A DNA stretch of 34,577 bases, taken from contig VGTK01000047.1 in the NCBI GenBank assembly GCA_016874715.1, positions 1 through 34,577 on the forward strand, given 5' to 3'. Source of the DNA: Deltaproteobacteria bacterium. GTDB lineage: Bacteria; Desulfobacterota; Binatia; UBA12015. The position numbers and the translations under genes were made by a program. Position 1 is the stretch's first letter. Each line of letters starts with the position of its first letter. The notes under the pieces were generated by a model, which did not search any database, was not told where the DNA came from, and saw nothing but the letters and a program-made list of their open reading frames with translations. Shown one piece after another: positions 8,784 to 16,590 of the stretch.

Positions 8784-9585
8784 TCGCGGTGAGCTGGCTC
8801 ATCATCTCGATCGCCTGACGCCGTGGCAGCTGCGCGAGCAGCTCGGCGCCCTGGCGGTTGGCCTCGCCCGGGATCAGGCGGTGCTCGACGCCGATGTTCG
8901 CGAGCGCCTCGCGCACGACGTCTGCCGGCTCCATCGCCGGCATGATCTCGGCACCGGGGTCCGAAGGCTGTGACGACAGCCAGCCCGGTGTCCGCGTCGA
9001 GCCCGGCTGCACGGTCAGCACGTCGACGCCGTGCGGCGCGAGCTCGGCCCAGATGGCGTCGCCGAATACCAGCGTGAAGGCCTTGGTCGCCGCGTAGACC
9101 GCGAGCTGCGCCGAGCCGAAGTTGCCGGACATCGACGACATCAGGATCACGCCGCCGCGTCCGCGCGCGACCATCGCCGGCACGAACGCGTGCACGAGGC
9201 GCAGCGGTCCGCGGCAGTTGACGTCGATCACCGCGTCCTCGAGCGCGGGGGGCGTCTCGAGGAAGGGCGCCACGGTGCCGATCGCCGCGTTGTAGACCAG
9301 CAGGCCGATCTCGAGGTCGCCGACGCCCGCGGCGACGCGCTCGCCGACGTCGGGACGGGCGAGGTCGACCTCGATCGTCTTCACCCCGACGCCGTGCTCG
9401 CCGCGGATCGCGTCCGCGGTCGCGGCCAGCGCCCCGGGTTCGCGGTCGATCATGACGAGACTCAGGCCCCGGGCCGCGATCTGGCGCGAGTACTCGGCGC
9501 CGAGGCCGACGGCGGCGCCTGCGACGACGGCCCACGGGCCGTACTTCGAGCGAAACGATGCGTCGTTCGACATGGGGCTCGTCAT
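8752..9585 (-). CDS. Short-chain dehydrogenase/reductase (SDR)
   Basis: 277 aa from ATG 9585 (GTGGG just upstream; ATG 9573 is an alternative). Classical SDR: cofactor-binding AGAAVGLG (22-29, a variant of TGxxxGxG), VYNAAIG (98-103, the NNAG position), catalytic Ser about 151 in ILMSSMSG, and Tyr164-x-x-x-Lys168 in YAATK. The PGSTRTPGW segment after the active site also fits. It would reduce or oxidise a carbonyl/alcohol with NAD(P)H in the cytoplasm; the substrate cannot be read. The stop codon is inside the 32-bp array. It lies 67 bp downstream of the DUF3108-like fragment on the same strand, so they may share a transcript. Confidence 0.9.
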   Translation of the reverse strand: MTSPMSNDASFRSKYGPWAVVAGAAVGLGAEYSRQIAARGLSLVMIDREPGALAATADAIRGEHGVGVKTIEVDLARPDVGERVAAGVGDLEIGLLVYNAAIGTVAPFLETPPALEDAVIDVNCRGPLRLVHAFVPAMVARGRGGVILMSSMSGNFGSAQLAVYAATKAFTLVFGDAIWAELAPHGVDVLTVQPGSTRTPGWLSSQPSDPGAEIMPAMEPADVVREALANIGVEHRLIPGEANRQGAELLAQLPRRQAIEMMSQLTAKLIRNDRPRP

Positions 9586-9652
9586 CCCACGCCGGCGTGG
9601 TGCTCGTCGAGTCTCGCGGCCCGCGTCTCGCCGGTACGGCGGCCGCCGACAC

Positions 9653-10021
9653 CTATTCTCCGAGGCTCGTCGCGAGCCGCGGGATCTGCGCGTCGAGCGT
9701 CGCCGGCTCGATCGTGCATGGCGACGTACCCGGCGGACCCGGGACGGTGAAGGTCCGCACCACCACGTGCGGCGCGCTCGTCGTGAGCCACATCCGCGTG
9801 TCGGGCGGACGCATCTGTGCAACGACGTTGCGGGCGACGTCGTAGCCCTGGGACGTCGGCAGCGCGAGCTTGCCGATCGTGCGTCGCTCGTCGACGTTCA
9901 TGCGGACGCGAAACGTGTCGAAGGTTCCGGCCGCCACCTCGGCCGTCTCTCGACCGTCGAGCACTTCTTCCTCCCGACGCCCGACTCGAGGCGCATCGTC
10001 GCCGACCGGCTCTCCGCGCAC
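9653..10021 (-). CDS. DUF3108-like protein, probably truncated
   Basis: 122 aa from ATG 10021. The segment ETAEVAAGTFDTFRVRM followed by a beta-rich tail and a charged terminus resembles the C-terminal half of DUF3108-type outer-surface proteins, in which an 'xxVPAGTFxTxRV' strand is characteristic. No signal peptide or N-terminal half is present. The frame remains open upstream to TGA near 10103, and reads plausibly there (IRYIAPKG), so the original 5' end may have been lost. The upstream border is the divergent metalloprotease start at 10172. It could be a short functional protein or a 5'-truncated pseudogene; family assignment is tentative. Confidence 0.42.
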   Translation of the reverse strand: MRGEPVGDDAPRVGRREEEVLDGRETAEVAAGTFDTFRVRMNVDERRTIGKLALPTSQGYDVARNVVAQMRPPDTRMWLTTSAPHVVVRTFTVPGPPGTSPCTIEPATLDAQIPRLATSLGE

Positions 10022-10171
10022 CCGAAGCGCCGAGCAGCCCTTCGGCGCGATATATCGAATCGGCCTGGGCGCCCGGCGGCACGCGACCCGTGCGCCAGAA
10101 GTTCAGTGTTTTCACGGGTTCACGAACGGCACGCCGCCTGCGATGCGGCACCGGTCAGGAGGAACCCGACG

Positions 10172-13100
10172 ATGAACCGGGACACCGAGTCCACTTCGCA
10201 GATCGAGACCCCGACCCAGCCGTGCCACGCCGCACGGACGACCAGCACGAGCTTCGCGCGCGCCGTGGTGGTCGCACTCCTCGCGCTCGCGACGCTGACG
10301 GCTACGCCCACCAGCGCCGAGGCGCTACTGAATCCCGGCAACATCGGTTTGCCGCCGAGGAACCCCGGCATCGATCCGGGCAACCCGACGCCTCCGCCTC
10401 CGCCGCCTCCCCCGCCGCCGCTCGCGATCCGTGCGTACGGCCTCGGCTTCATCGAGATCGTGGTGCGTCCGCCGGCCGGCGCGACGAGCGAGCTCACGCG
10501 TCAAGCACCGGGCGACACCTACGCGGCGTTCAAGCCGGTGGCCGCGGGAACCGAGCAGGTGATCCGCGACGAAAACCTGCGGCTCGGCCGCGAGTACTGC
10601 TACCGGCTGACCATTCTCGGCAGCAGCGCGGGCCCCGAGCAGACGCACACCCGCTGCGCGACCACCGACTGGCGGCTCGGCTTCGAGCGCGCCGGCATCG
10701 ATCCCGACGAGAGCGCACGCGTGCTGTCGACCTTCGACTGGAGCGACACGCAGCGCATCGCGCCGGGCAGCGAGGACGAGCCTGCGCTCTACCACATGAA
10801 CGTGCTGGTCGAGGGCGCGGATCCGCTCGCCGAGCAGGGTCTGCGCTCCCTCGGCATGCACGTGCAGCCGCAGCCGATCTTCGTACAGGAGCTCGACGAC
10901 TGGGACGCGAGCCAGTCGGTCGCGCAGGAGTGCACGGGCAGCATCGACGTCTTCGCGCCGCTCGCGGCGGCCGCGCGGTTTCCCGCGCCGGGGCTGCCGG
11001 TGTACTCGTGCGTACCGGTCGGCCGCTGGCTGTTCGCCGTCGTGCCGGGCAACGTCTACAACGAGATCCGCGAGCGCATGCTCGAGCAGATCGGCCGCGG
11101 CGAGCAGCCCGGCCTCCGCGCGCTGGTGTTCCGGCGCGTGCCGGTCGCCGAGGCGCTGCCGGTCGGCGTCAGCCGCCACGTTCTCGACTACCAGTACCTC
11201 GGCCAGCAGGGCTTCGAATTCAACGCGATCTCGCGCTGCTCGACGCTCCCCGACGGCACCCGCGTGTGCGAGACGCGTCAAGAGCTTGTCGGCTGGATCC
11301 TGCGCAAGGTCGTCAAGTGGGTGGTCGAGCTCGGCGACCTCGTCATCGAGAAGGTGCGCAGCGCGATCGGCCGCATCGCGCGTCTGGTCAAGGGCGAGCT
11401 GCGGCTCGACCTGAACTTCCGCATCCTCAACACCGACGCGGGCTTCGGCACCGACCAGGTGCTGCGCAGCGGCTGGAGCGGCGAGCAGATCCACCTGGCC
11501 GGCGTCAAGATCGAGGTGCGCCAAGGCCTCGCCGCGTTCTACGCGCACACCGACTCGCAGGGCTACGTGACGCTCAAGGTCGCGAAGAACGCCGACACCA
11601 AGGTCTGCATCCAGGTCGAGAATGACACCGCCGAGCTGACCGAGTACCTGATCGAGACCACGGTGTGCGTGAGGAATCTCGGCAAGCTCAGCGACTACAC
11701 GCGCGCGACCGTCGACGTGCGGCACCCGTACGTGAACACGCTCGCGGCGATGACCGACGCGCGCCGCTACCTGCTGCGCACCGCCGGCATCCAGATGCCC
11801 AAGGTGACCGTGCTCGTCGGCCGCCAGGCCGACAGCCTCGCCGCCGCGGGCCGCTCGTTCGCGCCCTGCATGGGCCGCGTGCCGAGCGCGCTCGGGCTGG
11901 GCGCCGACATCATCGGCGCGCTGGGCGCGATGGTGAACCCGGCGTTCCTCGTCGCCACGATCACGACCGAGTTCCTCTACTCGGTCGACATCGTGCTGCG
12001 CACGCCCGACGACGACTCGCGCGGCGTGCCGGTGCACGAGTACGGGCACGTCGTCATGTGCGAGATGCTGCAGCGACAGGGCTTCGACGCCTTCCAGATG
12101 GCGTGGACCGACGTGATCTTCGCGAGCGGCGACCAGTCGGCCGGCAGCCAGGCGAGCTATCTGAACGAGGCGTTCGCCGACTTCTTCACCGCGCAGGTCG
12201 TCGGCGGCACCAACTACTTCGCGCCGAGCGACGCGGTGGCTTCGAAGGAGGTCAACTACTGCAAGGCCGGCGCGGCCTGCTTCGACGAGAACTTCTCCGG
12301 CAAGAGCGACTTCGAGCAGCAGGTGGCGCGCATCACGTCGATCCTGCACGACGCGTTCGACGGCAACCCGCAGGGCCTCGGCCCGAACGACGCGTCGCAC
12401 TGGACGCGGCCGGCGGGCGGCGTCCTGACGCACGTCGCGGCGCGCGACTCCGACCTGAACGACGAGACCGTGCGCCTGCCCGGCGCCGCGCTCCTGGACC
12501 TGTTCGACCAGTGGGACGACCGCGGCCAGCTGCTGCGCGAGGACAGCTTCCTCGGCGGTCTCGCCGACGCCATGAAGGCGCACGGTGTCCCCGAGGCGGA
12601 TCGCTGCGCGCTGTTCGCACTGCACGACGGGGGTGCTGCCTGCCCCGACTTCGTCGTCCGCCGGGCGTGGCTCGACTGGCTCGACGACGGGATCGGCGTA
12701 CAGGGTACGCTCGACGCGTTCGCCGAGCTCGATCCTCCCGCGGCGGTCCCGGGCGCGACCCGGGCGCGCGACGTGCGGCTGGTCGGCGCGATCGCCGACG
12801 TCGACCCCCGCGCGTTCGTCGATCCGGCAGCGCCGTGCGAGGAGTGCAGCCGCCCGGTCGTGCTCGACGGCAAGCAGAGGGTGCGGGTCGCCGGCCTCGG
12901 CAAGAAGTCGCTCGACACCGCGTTCGCCCTCCGCATCGGCGACGGCTCGTTCAAGGGGGTCGATCCGCTGGGTCGCGTGTTCGCCGGAACCTGGAGCGCG
13001 CTCGATGCGGACGGTACGCGGCTGCGGCTGCGCCCCGACGCCGAGGCGACGCAGCGCCTGCTCGGCCTGCTCGCGGAGTCGGTGGCGTCGCTCGGCCTCG

Positions 13101-13255
13101 ACCCCGCCACCGTGCGCACCGCCGGCAAGACCAAGATCACGCTGCGCGTCGCCGACGACGGCACGCTCGCCGGCAAGGTGACGATGCGCTTCAAGGTCGA
13201 CGCGAACGGGCAGACGGTCCGCGGCACGTACGTCGCGACGCTGCGCGGCGCGTGA
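10172..13255 (+). CDS. Large secreted zinc metalloprotease (HEXXH, gluzincin-like), novel architecture
   Basis: 1027 aa. Start ATG 10172 has a strong AGGAGG nine bases upstream; an open frame reaching back to 9452 is antisense to other genes. A Sec signal peptide ends near residue 51 (hydrophobic 31-42, then TSAEA). A Pro run (about 74-83) is followed by an FN3-like segment (about 85-160). The zinc site is VHEYGHVV with His622-Glu623-x-x-His626, and the third ligand is probably Glu666 in LNEAFADFF, 40 residues later, the gluzincin arrangement. A conserved-looking C-terminal beta module (about 885-1027; GKKSLDTAFALR, GTWSALDADG) ends the protein. The ~250-residue region before HEYGH matches no family I recognise. 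Probably an exported protease or surface protein; substrate unknown. A terminator-like hairpin follows at 13329. Confidence 0.85.
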   Translation: MNRDTESTSQIETPTQPCHAARTTSTSFARAVVVALLALATLTATPTSAEALLNPGNIGLPPRNPGIDPGNPTPPPPPPPPPPLAIRAYGLGFIEIVVRPPAGATSELTRQAPGDTYAAFKPVAAGTEQVIRDENLRLGREYCYRLTILGSSAGPEQTHTRCATTDWRLGFERAGIDPDESARVLSTFDWSDTQRIAPGSEDEPALYHMNVLVEGADPLAEQGLRSLGMHVQPQPIFVQELDDWDASQSVAQECTGSIDVFAPLAAAARFPAPGLPVYSCVPVGRWLFAVVPGNVYNEIRERMLEQIGRGEQPGLRALVFRRVPVAEALPVGVSRHVLDYQYLGQQGFEFNAISRCSTLPDGTRVCETRQELVGWILRKVVKWVVELGDLVIEKVRSAIGRIARLVKGELRLDLNFRILNTDAGFGTDQVLRSGWSGEQIHLAGVKIEVRQGLAAFYAHTDSQGYVTLKVAKNADTKVCIQVENDTAELTEYLIETTVCVRNLGKLSDYTRATVDVRHPYVNTLAAMTDARRYLLRTAGIQMPKVTVLVGRQADSLAAAGRSFAPCMGRVPSALGLGADIIGALGAMVNPAFLVATITTEFLYSVDIVLRTPDDDSRGVPVHEYGHVVMCEMLQRQGFDAFQMAWTDVIFASGDQSAGSQASYLNEAFADFFTAQVVGGTNYFAPSDAVASKEVNYCKAGAACFDENFSGKSDFEQQVARITSILHDAFDGNPQGLGPNDASHWTRPAGGVLTHVAARDSDLNDETVRLPGAALLDLFDQWDDRGQLLREDSFLGGLADAMKAHGVPEADRCALFALHDGGAACPDFVVRRAWLDWLDDGIGVQGTLDAFAELDPPAAVPGATRARDVRLVGAIADVDPRAFVDPAAPCEECSRPVVLDGKQRVRVAGLGKKSLDTAFALRIGDGSFKGVDPLGRVFAGTWSALDADGTRLRLRPDAEATQRLLGLLAESVASLGLDPATVRTAGKTKITLRVADDGTLAGKVTMRFKVDANGQTVRGTYVATLRGA

Positions 13256-13573
13256 CGGTACGGCGTCGTGCGGCGGGACGGATCGTTCCCGCCCGCACGG
13301 CGCCTTCGGAACGCGAGGTCGTCCAGCGAGGCCCGCCCGGCACCACGTTGCCCGGCGGGCCTTCGCTTCACCGGTCGCGCGAGCCGCCCGTCGCGCGGGT
13401 CGTCGAGGAGCAGCTGGATGGCGCCGACGTTCGCGAGATCGACGTCGCCATCCGAGCGCCGACCATCCCGGGGATCTCACACCAGCGAGCGGTTCGCGCA
13501 CTCGAGCGCGTTCCCCGCTCGAACCCGATCAACGCGCACACCATGGGTGGCATCGTCAGCGACGCCGTGCGAG
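13256..13573. other. Gene-free stretch with terminator hairpin and a degraded minus-strand coding remnant
   Basis: This 318-bp gap between the metalloprotease and the MazF-like toxin holds the hairpin at 13329-13362. Within about 13384-13490 the minus strand reads DVDLANVGAIQLLLDDP, which looks like a fragment of a secreted beta-rich protein ('DLTNVGAIQL'-type motif) with no intact start or stop. No complete gene is supported. Confidence 0.4.
13329..13362 (+). terminator. Strong hairpin downstream of the metalloprotease gene
   Basis: AGGCCCGCCCGGC pairs with GCCCGGCGGGCCT (13 bp, one mismatch) around an 8-base loop, followed by a short pyrimidine stretch (TCGCTTC). It lies 74 bp after the metalloprotease stop. 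There is no true T-run, so intrinsic termination is inferred from stem strength and position. Confidence 0.5.
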
Positions 13574-13921
13574 TCACCAGCCGAGGAGCGGTTTCAGCCC
13601 GTCGGAGAACCTCGCCATGTCGCGTCGGTCGAGCTTGCCCAGTGGGCGCTCGACCATGCTCGCCTTGATGGTGCGAACGATGGCGGTAGCGACCGAAGGC
13701 TTCGGCAGGCCGGCGTCCTGCCATCGGACGATCAGATAGTCGCCGGGGAGAAGCCGCGACACGTTGCTCGTCAGGGCGGCGACGATGACGTCCGCGCGCC
13801 CGGAATTGTACTCGTCGGTCGAGAGCACGAGCGCAGGGCGGCGCTTCGCGCCTCCCTCGTCGGCGAAGACGAACCGTACGAGCACGATCTCTCCCCGCCT
13901 ACAGACGGTCGTAGACGGCAT
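13574..13921 (-). CDS. mazF: MazF/PemK-family type II toxin (endoribonuclease)
   Basis: 115 aa, the normal MazF size. The N-terminal CRRGEIVLVRF strand, the GGAKRRPALVLS segment (24-35) and the IVAALTSN strand (46-53) are the family's conserved core, in which the basic residue before RPALVLS and the Thr of LTS form the RNA-cleaving site. It would cut mRNA or tRNA at short sequences when free of antitoxin. The start at 13921 lies inside the end of the antitoxin gene (23-bp overlap), the usual antitoxin-first order. It sits in an island between two genes for secreted proteins together with a decayed second toxin-antitoxin pair. Confidence 0.88.
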   Translation of the reverse strand: MPSTTVCRRGEIVLVRFVFADEGGAKRRPALVLSTDEYNSGRADVIVAALTSNVSRLLPGDYLIVRWQDAGLPKPSVATAIVRTIKASMVERPLGKLDRRDMARFSDGLKPLLGW

Positions 13922-14135
13922 TCTCGGGATCGCTCCAGAGCTGGGCGAGGACCGGATCCTCCACGGCGCTCAGCGCGTCGCGGTCGTCCTCCTCGAGTTG
14001 ACGATCCAGTGCGCGACGCACGTACTCCTGGAGGGTCATATCCTGCCGGGCGGCTGCGATCCGCACCCGACGACGCACCTCTGCGGGGAGGTCGATGGCC
14101 AGACGGCTACGTGGTGCAGGTTTCACCATGATCAT
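13899..14135 (-). CDS. Ribbon-helix-helix antitoxin of the MazF-like toxin
   Basis: 78 aa from ATG 14135 (ATG 14129 also possible). Residues about 10-45 form a ribbon-helix-helix DNA-binding domain (SRLAIDLPAEVRRRV, then MTLQEYVRRAL), which would dimerise and bind the operator over its own promoter. The acidic C-terminal tail with DPVLAQLWSDPENAVYD is typical of toxin-binding tails in RHH antitoxins paired with MazF. It overlaps the toxin start by 23 bp, implying coupled translation. An inverted repeat covering the start region fits autoregulation. Confidence 0.85.
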   Translation of the reverse strand: MIMVKPAPRSRLAIDLPAEVRRRVRIAAARQDMTLQEYVRRALDRQLEEDDRDALSAVEDPVLAQLWSDPENAVYDRL

Positions 14136-14155
14136 GAGTTACCATGGTGTAACCC
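14124..14155 (-). promoter_or_regulatory. Inverted-repeat operator at the toxin-antitoxin start
   Basis: CACCATG (14124-14130) and CATGGTG (14143-14149) are perfect 7-base inverted repeats 12 bases apart. They overlap a second dyad, GTTAC/GTAAC. The region is distinctly AT-richer than its surroundings. RHH antitoxins bind such dyads at their own promoter, so autoregulation is likely but inferred. Confidence 0.5.
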
Positions 14156-14197
14156 TCCGACCAAGTGGATCGTTCAGAGACTGCTTCATCGTGGCGC

Positions 14198-14423
14198 TCA
14201 GGCGGACCGCCGCACGCGGATCTCGGCCTCCTGGCCGGCGGCGTCCACGAGCCTGAGGACGCGGTCATGGTGACCTTTTGCAGGCTCCCGGACAGGATCC
14301 CAGAAGCCGTACTCCGCGAGAGCCCCGCACGCGAGGCGAGCGCCGCGTGGGTCAGCTCTCGTCGGCCCACTTCCTTGATGATGGCAGCGTTCAGCCGCGC
14401 CTTCGGGACGGCCTCGTCTTCAT
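14198..14423 (-). pseudogene. Frameshifted XRE/HTH_37-type antitoxin remnant
   Basis: One minus-strand frame reads KARLNAAIIKEVGRRELTHA, then SRAGLSRSTASGILSGSLQK. This aligns well with the HTH core of XRE antitoxins that pair with Gp49/HigB-like toxins. After KVTMT (about 14262) the homologous reading continues only in another frame, as RVLRLVDAAGQEAEIRVRRS, ending at TGA 14198-14200. A one-base deletion explains this. The 5' end is also out of frame: the ATG at 14421-14423, overlapping an upstream TGA, opens a different frame that stops soon. Two indels make it a pseudogene unless the sequence is in error. Confidence 0.62.
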
Positions 14424-14485
14424 CAGTTGATCTCCTCGAGCCGCTGCCGTGCCAGGTCGAGGTTGCGAGCGGCCGTGGCTTGCGT
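14423..14485 (-). pseudogene. 3' scrap of a HigB/Gp49-like toxin gene
   Basis: The minus strand ends TQATAARNLDLARQRLEEIN then TGA (14423-14425), overlapping an ATG as TGATG. 'KKTQ-TP--ElelA--R' is the known C-terminal pattern of phage Gp49-like (HigB/RelE-type) toxins, whose partner is exactly the HTH type found immediately downstream. Upstream of this scrap the frame becomes Arg/Pro-rich noise, so most of the toxin is gone. Confidence 0.45.
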
Positions 14486-14679
14486 CGGCAGCCCGCCCCT
14501 GGACCTCGGCGATCGGTCCGGGACCGGAGCCGGTTTGCCAGCCACACCGGCCCGGAACTTACCGCAACTTTACCGTTTGGTTCGGACTCTCCGGGGAGCG
14601 CGCGGCTACGGGATCTGCAACGCGGCGACAGTTCGGGAGCATCCAGGTTCCCCAGGCCGTCGCAGGAGGATCCCGAGAA

Positions 14680-16200
14680 ATGGCTTGCTGGCTCGACATC
14701 TCCACCGCCCGCCCACGGCTGGTCCGGGGGCTTGCCCTTGCTCTGGCCGCCCTGCTGGCGTCGTTCGCCTCCCCCGCACGAGCGGTGGACATCGTCGTCA
14801 CCACCACCGAGGACGAGCTGACCAGCGACGGCGACTGCTCGCTGCGTGGCGCGATCCGGGCCGCAAACCTGAACGCCGCGCAGGACGCCTGCCCGGCGGG
14901 CAGCAGCACCGCGCGCGACACGATCCGGCTCGCCGACGGCGCGACCTACTCGCTGGTTCTGGCGGGAGCCGACAACAGCGCGCTGGTCGGCGATCTGGAC
15001 ATCTTCAACAACGTGGCCGCCGCCGACGACCTGCTGATCGAGGTGGCCGGTGGCGGCAGCGCAACGGTCTCGCAGGATGCCGCACCCGACGACGTCGTCT
15101 TCGACGTCCTTAACAGCGCGAGCGTCACCATGCGCGGCATCACCATCCGCAACGGCACCTCGCCTGCCACCGTCAGCGGCGGCGGCGTCAGCACCGACAA
15201 CGGGTCGTCCCTGACGCTCGAAGACTGCGCGTTCGCCGACAACTTCGGTCAGAACAACGCTGGCGCGATCTTCAGCAGAGGCAGCCTCACCGTCACCCGC
15301 TGCACGTTCACGCGCAACGTCGCACAGAACTCCGCTGGCGCGATCTCCACCTCGTCGGGTTCGACCGCGACCGTCAGCGACTCGCTGTTCGACGACAACC
15401 GTGCGCTCAGCGGGAGCGGTGGCGCGATCCGAAACACCGGACCTCTCACCGTCACGGGCTCGACCTTCGTCGCGAACCGCGCGAAGGTGGCCGGCGGCGC
15501 GATCGCCAACAGCTCGACCTCCGCCGATTCGCTGGTCATCGGCACGAGCTGCTTCGTCGGCAACGAGGACACCGCCGTCGTCAACTTCGTCGCGACGCAG
15601 CAGTCGGCGACCGGCAGCTGGTGGGGAGCGTCGGACGGGCCCAACATCGCCTTCGAGACTGGCAGTGGCGACTCGGTCGATTTCGACGGTACCGTCGACG
15701 TCTCCGGCTTCGCGACCAGTCCGCTCGCAGGCTGCCGGCCGCTCGAGCTGGTCGCCAACACGCACTTCGAGATCGACCACGACGCCGACGACGAGCCGGA
15801 CCGCTGGCGCCTGCGTCGCCTGCAGCAGGCCGGCGACGGTCTGGACTGCAGCGGCAGCTCCTGCGGGCTCCGCATGGCCGGCGACGGCGAACGCAGCCAG
15901 GCCCTGCAGACCATCCTCGCGCCGGGCAGCGCCGGCGACAGCATCACCTTCAGCGCGCGCAGCTCGGCGGCCAACGTGCCAGCGAGTGCCGGGAAGTACC
16001 AGGTCGAGCTGTCGATCATCCACAGCGATGGCTCCGTGCAGCGCAAGACCATCAAGTTCTCGTCCGGCACGCACGGCTTCGAGGAGCTCGCCAAGACCGT
16101 CGTTGCGAGCGAGAACTACGACAAGCTGAAGGTCCGTGTCGAGTACGGCCGGGCCTCGGGCAGCGTCGTGTTCGACGACGTGAGCGTCGTGCTCGAGTAG
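14680..16200 (+). CDS. Secreted CSLREA-domain protein with right-handed beta-helix repeats
   Basis: 506 aa. Start ATG 14680 has AGGAGGA nine bases upstream. A Sec signal peptide (hydrophobic 17-30, cleavage near SPARA-VD) precedes a TSDGDCSLRGAIRAAN motif (48-63), the CSLREA N-terminal signature of secreted proteins, with Gly replacing the usual Glu. Residues about 140-300 contain repeated short beta-coil units (TMRGITIRNGT, GGGVSTDNGSSLTLEDC, NNAGAIFSRGSLTVTRC, SGGAIRNTGPLTVTGS), the pattern of a parallel beta-helix. The C-terminal ~170 residues (from about VANTHFEIDHD) look like a carbohydrate-binding-type beta-sandwich. Probably a surface or extracellular glycan-binding or adhesive protein; no catalytic site is evident. 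Confidence 0.85.
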   Translation: MACWLDISTARPRLVRGLALALAALLASFASPARAVDIVVTTTEDELTSDGDCSLRGAIRAANLNAAQDACPAGSSTARDTIRLADGATYSLVLAGADNSALVGDLDIFNNVAAADDLLIEVAGGGSATVSQDAAPDDVVFDVLNSASVTMRGITIRNGTSPATVSGGGVSTDNGSSLTLEDCAFADNFGQNNAGAIFSRGSLTVTRCTFTRNVAQNSAGAISTSSGSTATVSDSLFDDNRALSGSGGAIRNTGPLTVTGSTFVANRAKVAGGAIANSSTSADSLVIGTSCFVGNEDTAVVNFVATQQSATGSWWGASDGPNIAFETGSGDSVDFDGTVDVSGFATSPLAGCRPLELVANTHFEIDHDADDEPDRWRLRRLQQAGDGLDCSGSSCGLRMAGDGERSQALQTILAPGSAGDSITFSARSSAANVPASAGKYQVELSIIHSDGSVQRKTIKFSSGTHGFEELAKTVVASENYDKLKVRVEYGRASGSVVFDDVSVVLE

Positions 16201-16590
16201 AGCTGCGGTGCGGGCGGTGCCCGGGGGCTGCAGGCCCGGCACGCGGGAAGCCTGCCTGCTCTGCGTGCGCCGCTTCGCGAATCCCTTCGGGCTTGACCGC
16301 GGCTTCGGTCGGGACTCGGCTCACGTCAGCCGGCAAATGGTCATCGGACGTCGCGAGCGAGGCTAAGCTCCGGAAAGCGCTCCGAAAAAGGCCCGCAAAG
16401 CACGGATCCCGTCTCGCACACCTGTCTGCCTGGCGCCGATCCGTCCGGCGCCTCGCGCGGCCGTTTCCCGGGGGGGCGGGTTGGCGGCGCCACGGGCGGC
16501 CGCCTCGCCGGGGCGGCTCTTGCTCATCGGCGCCACCCGTGGCGAAGTGCGGGCTCCGGTCGTCCGTGACCGGGACGGCAGACTCTTTCG
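16201..16590. other. Intergenic region with dyads, no supported gene
   Basis: 390 bp between the CSLREA gene and the MBOAT gene. Visible structure: a terminator-like hairpin at 16217-16242, a CGCCAC/GTGGCG dyad at 16531-16544, and a 9-base inverted repeat (CGCCACGGG 16488-16496 with CCCGTGGCG 16536-16544). Several homopolymer runs of C/G occur near 16468-16480. I see no convincing ORF. It should contain the promoter of the MBOAT operon, but no sigma-70 or sigma-54 boxes are clear. Confidence 0.4.
16217..16242 (+). terminator. Hairpin after the CSLREA gene
   Basis: GTGCCCGGG pairs with CCCGGCAC (one bulged base) around a 9-base loop, 17 bp after the stop codon. There is no T-run. A termination role is inferred from position. 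Confidence 0.35.

Noticed and set aside
9452..10171. Long 5' extension of the metalloprotease reading frame
   Set aside because: It runs antisense through the SDR start and DUF3108-like gene, while ATG 10172 has a near-ideal AGGAGG and a signal peptide.
10325..13501. 1058-codon open frame antisense to the metalloprotease
   Set aside because: No domain, poly-Arg/Ala/Val composition; the sense frame has signal peptide, RBS and zinc motif.
14535..14562. Sigma-70 promoter (TTGCCA, then an AACTTA-like box) before the CSLREA gene
   Set aside because: The -10 box is too poor and placement about 118 bp upstream is unsupported.
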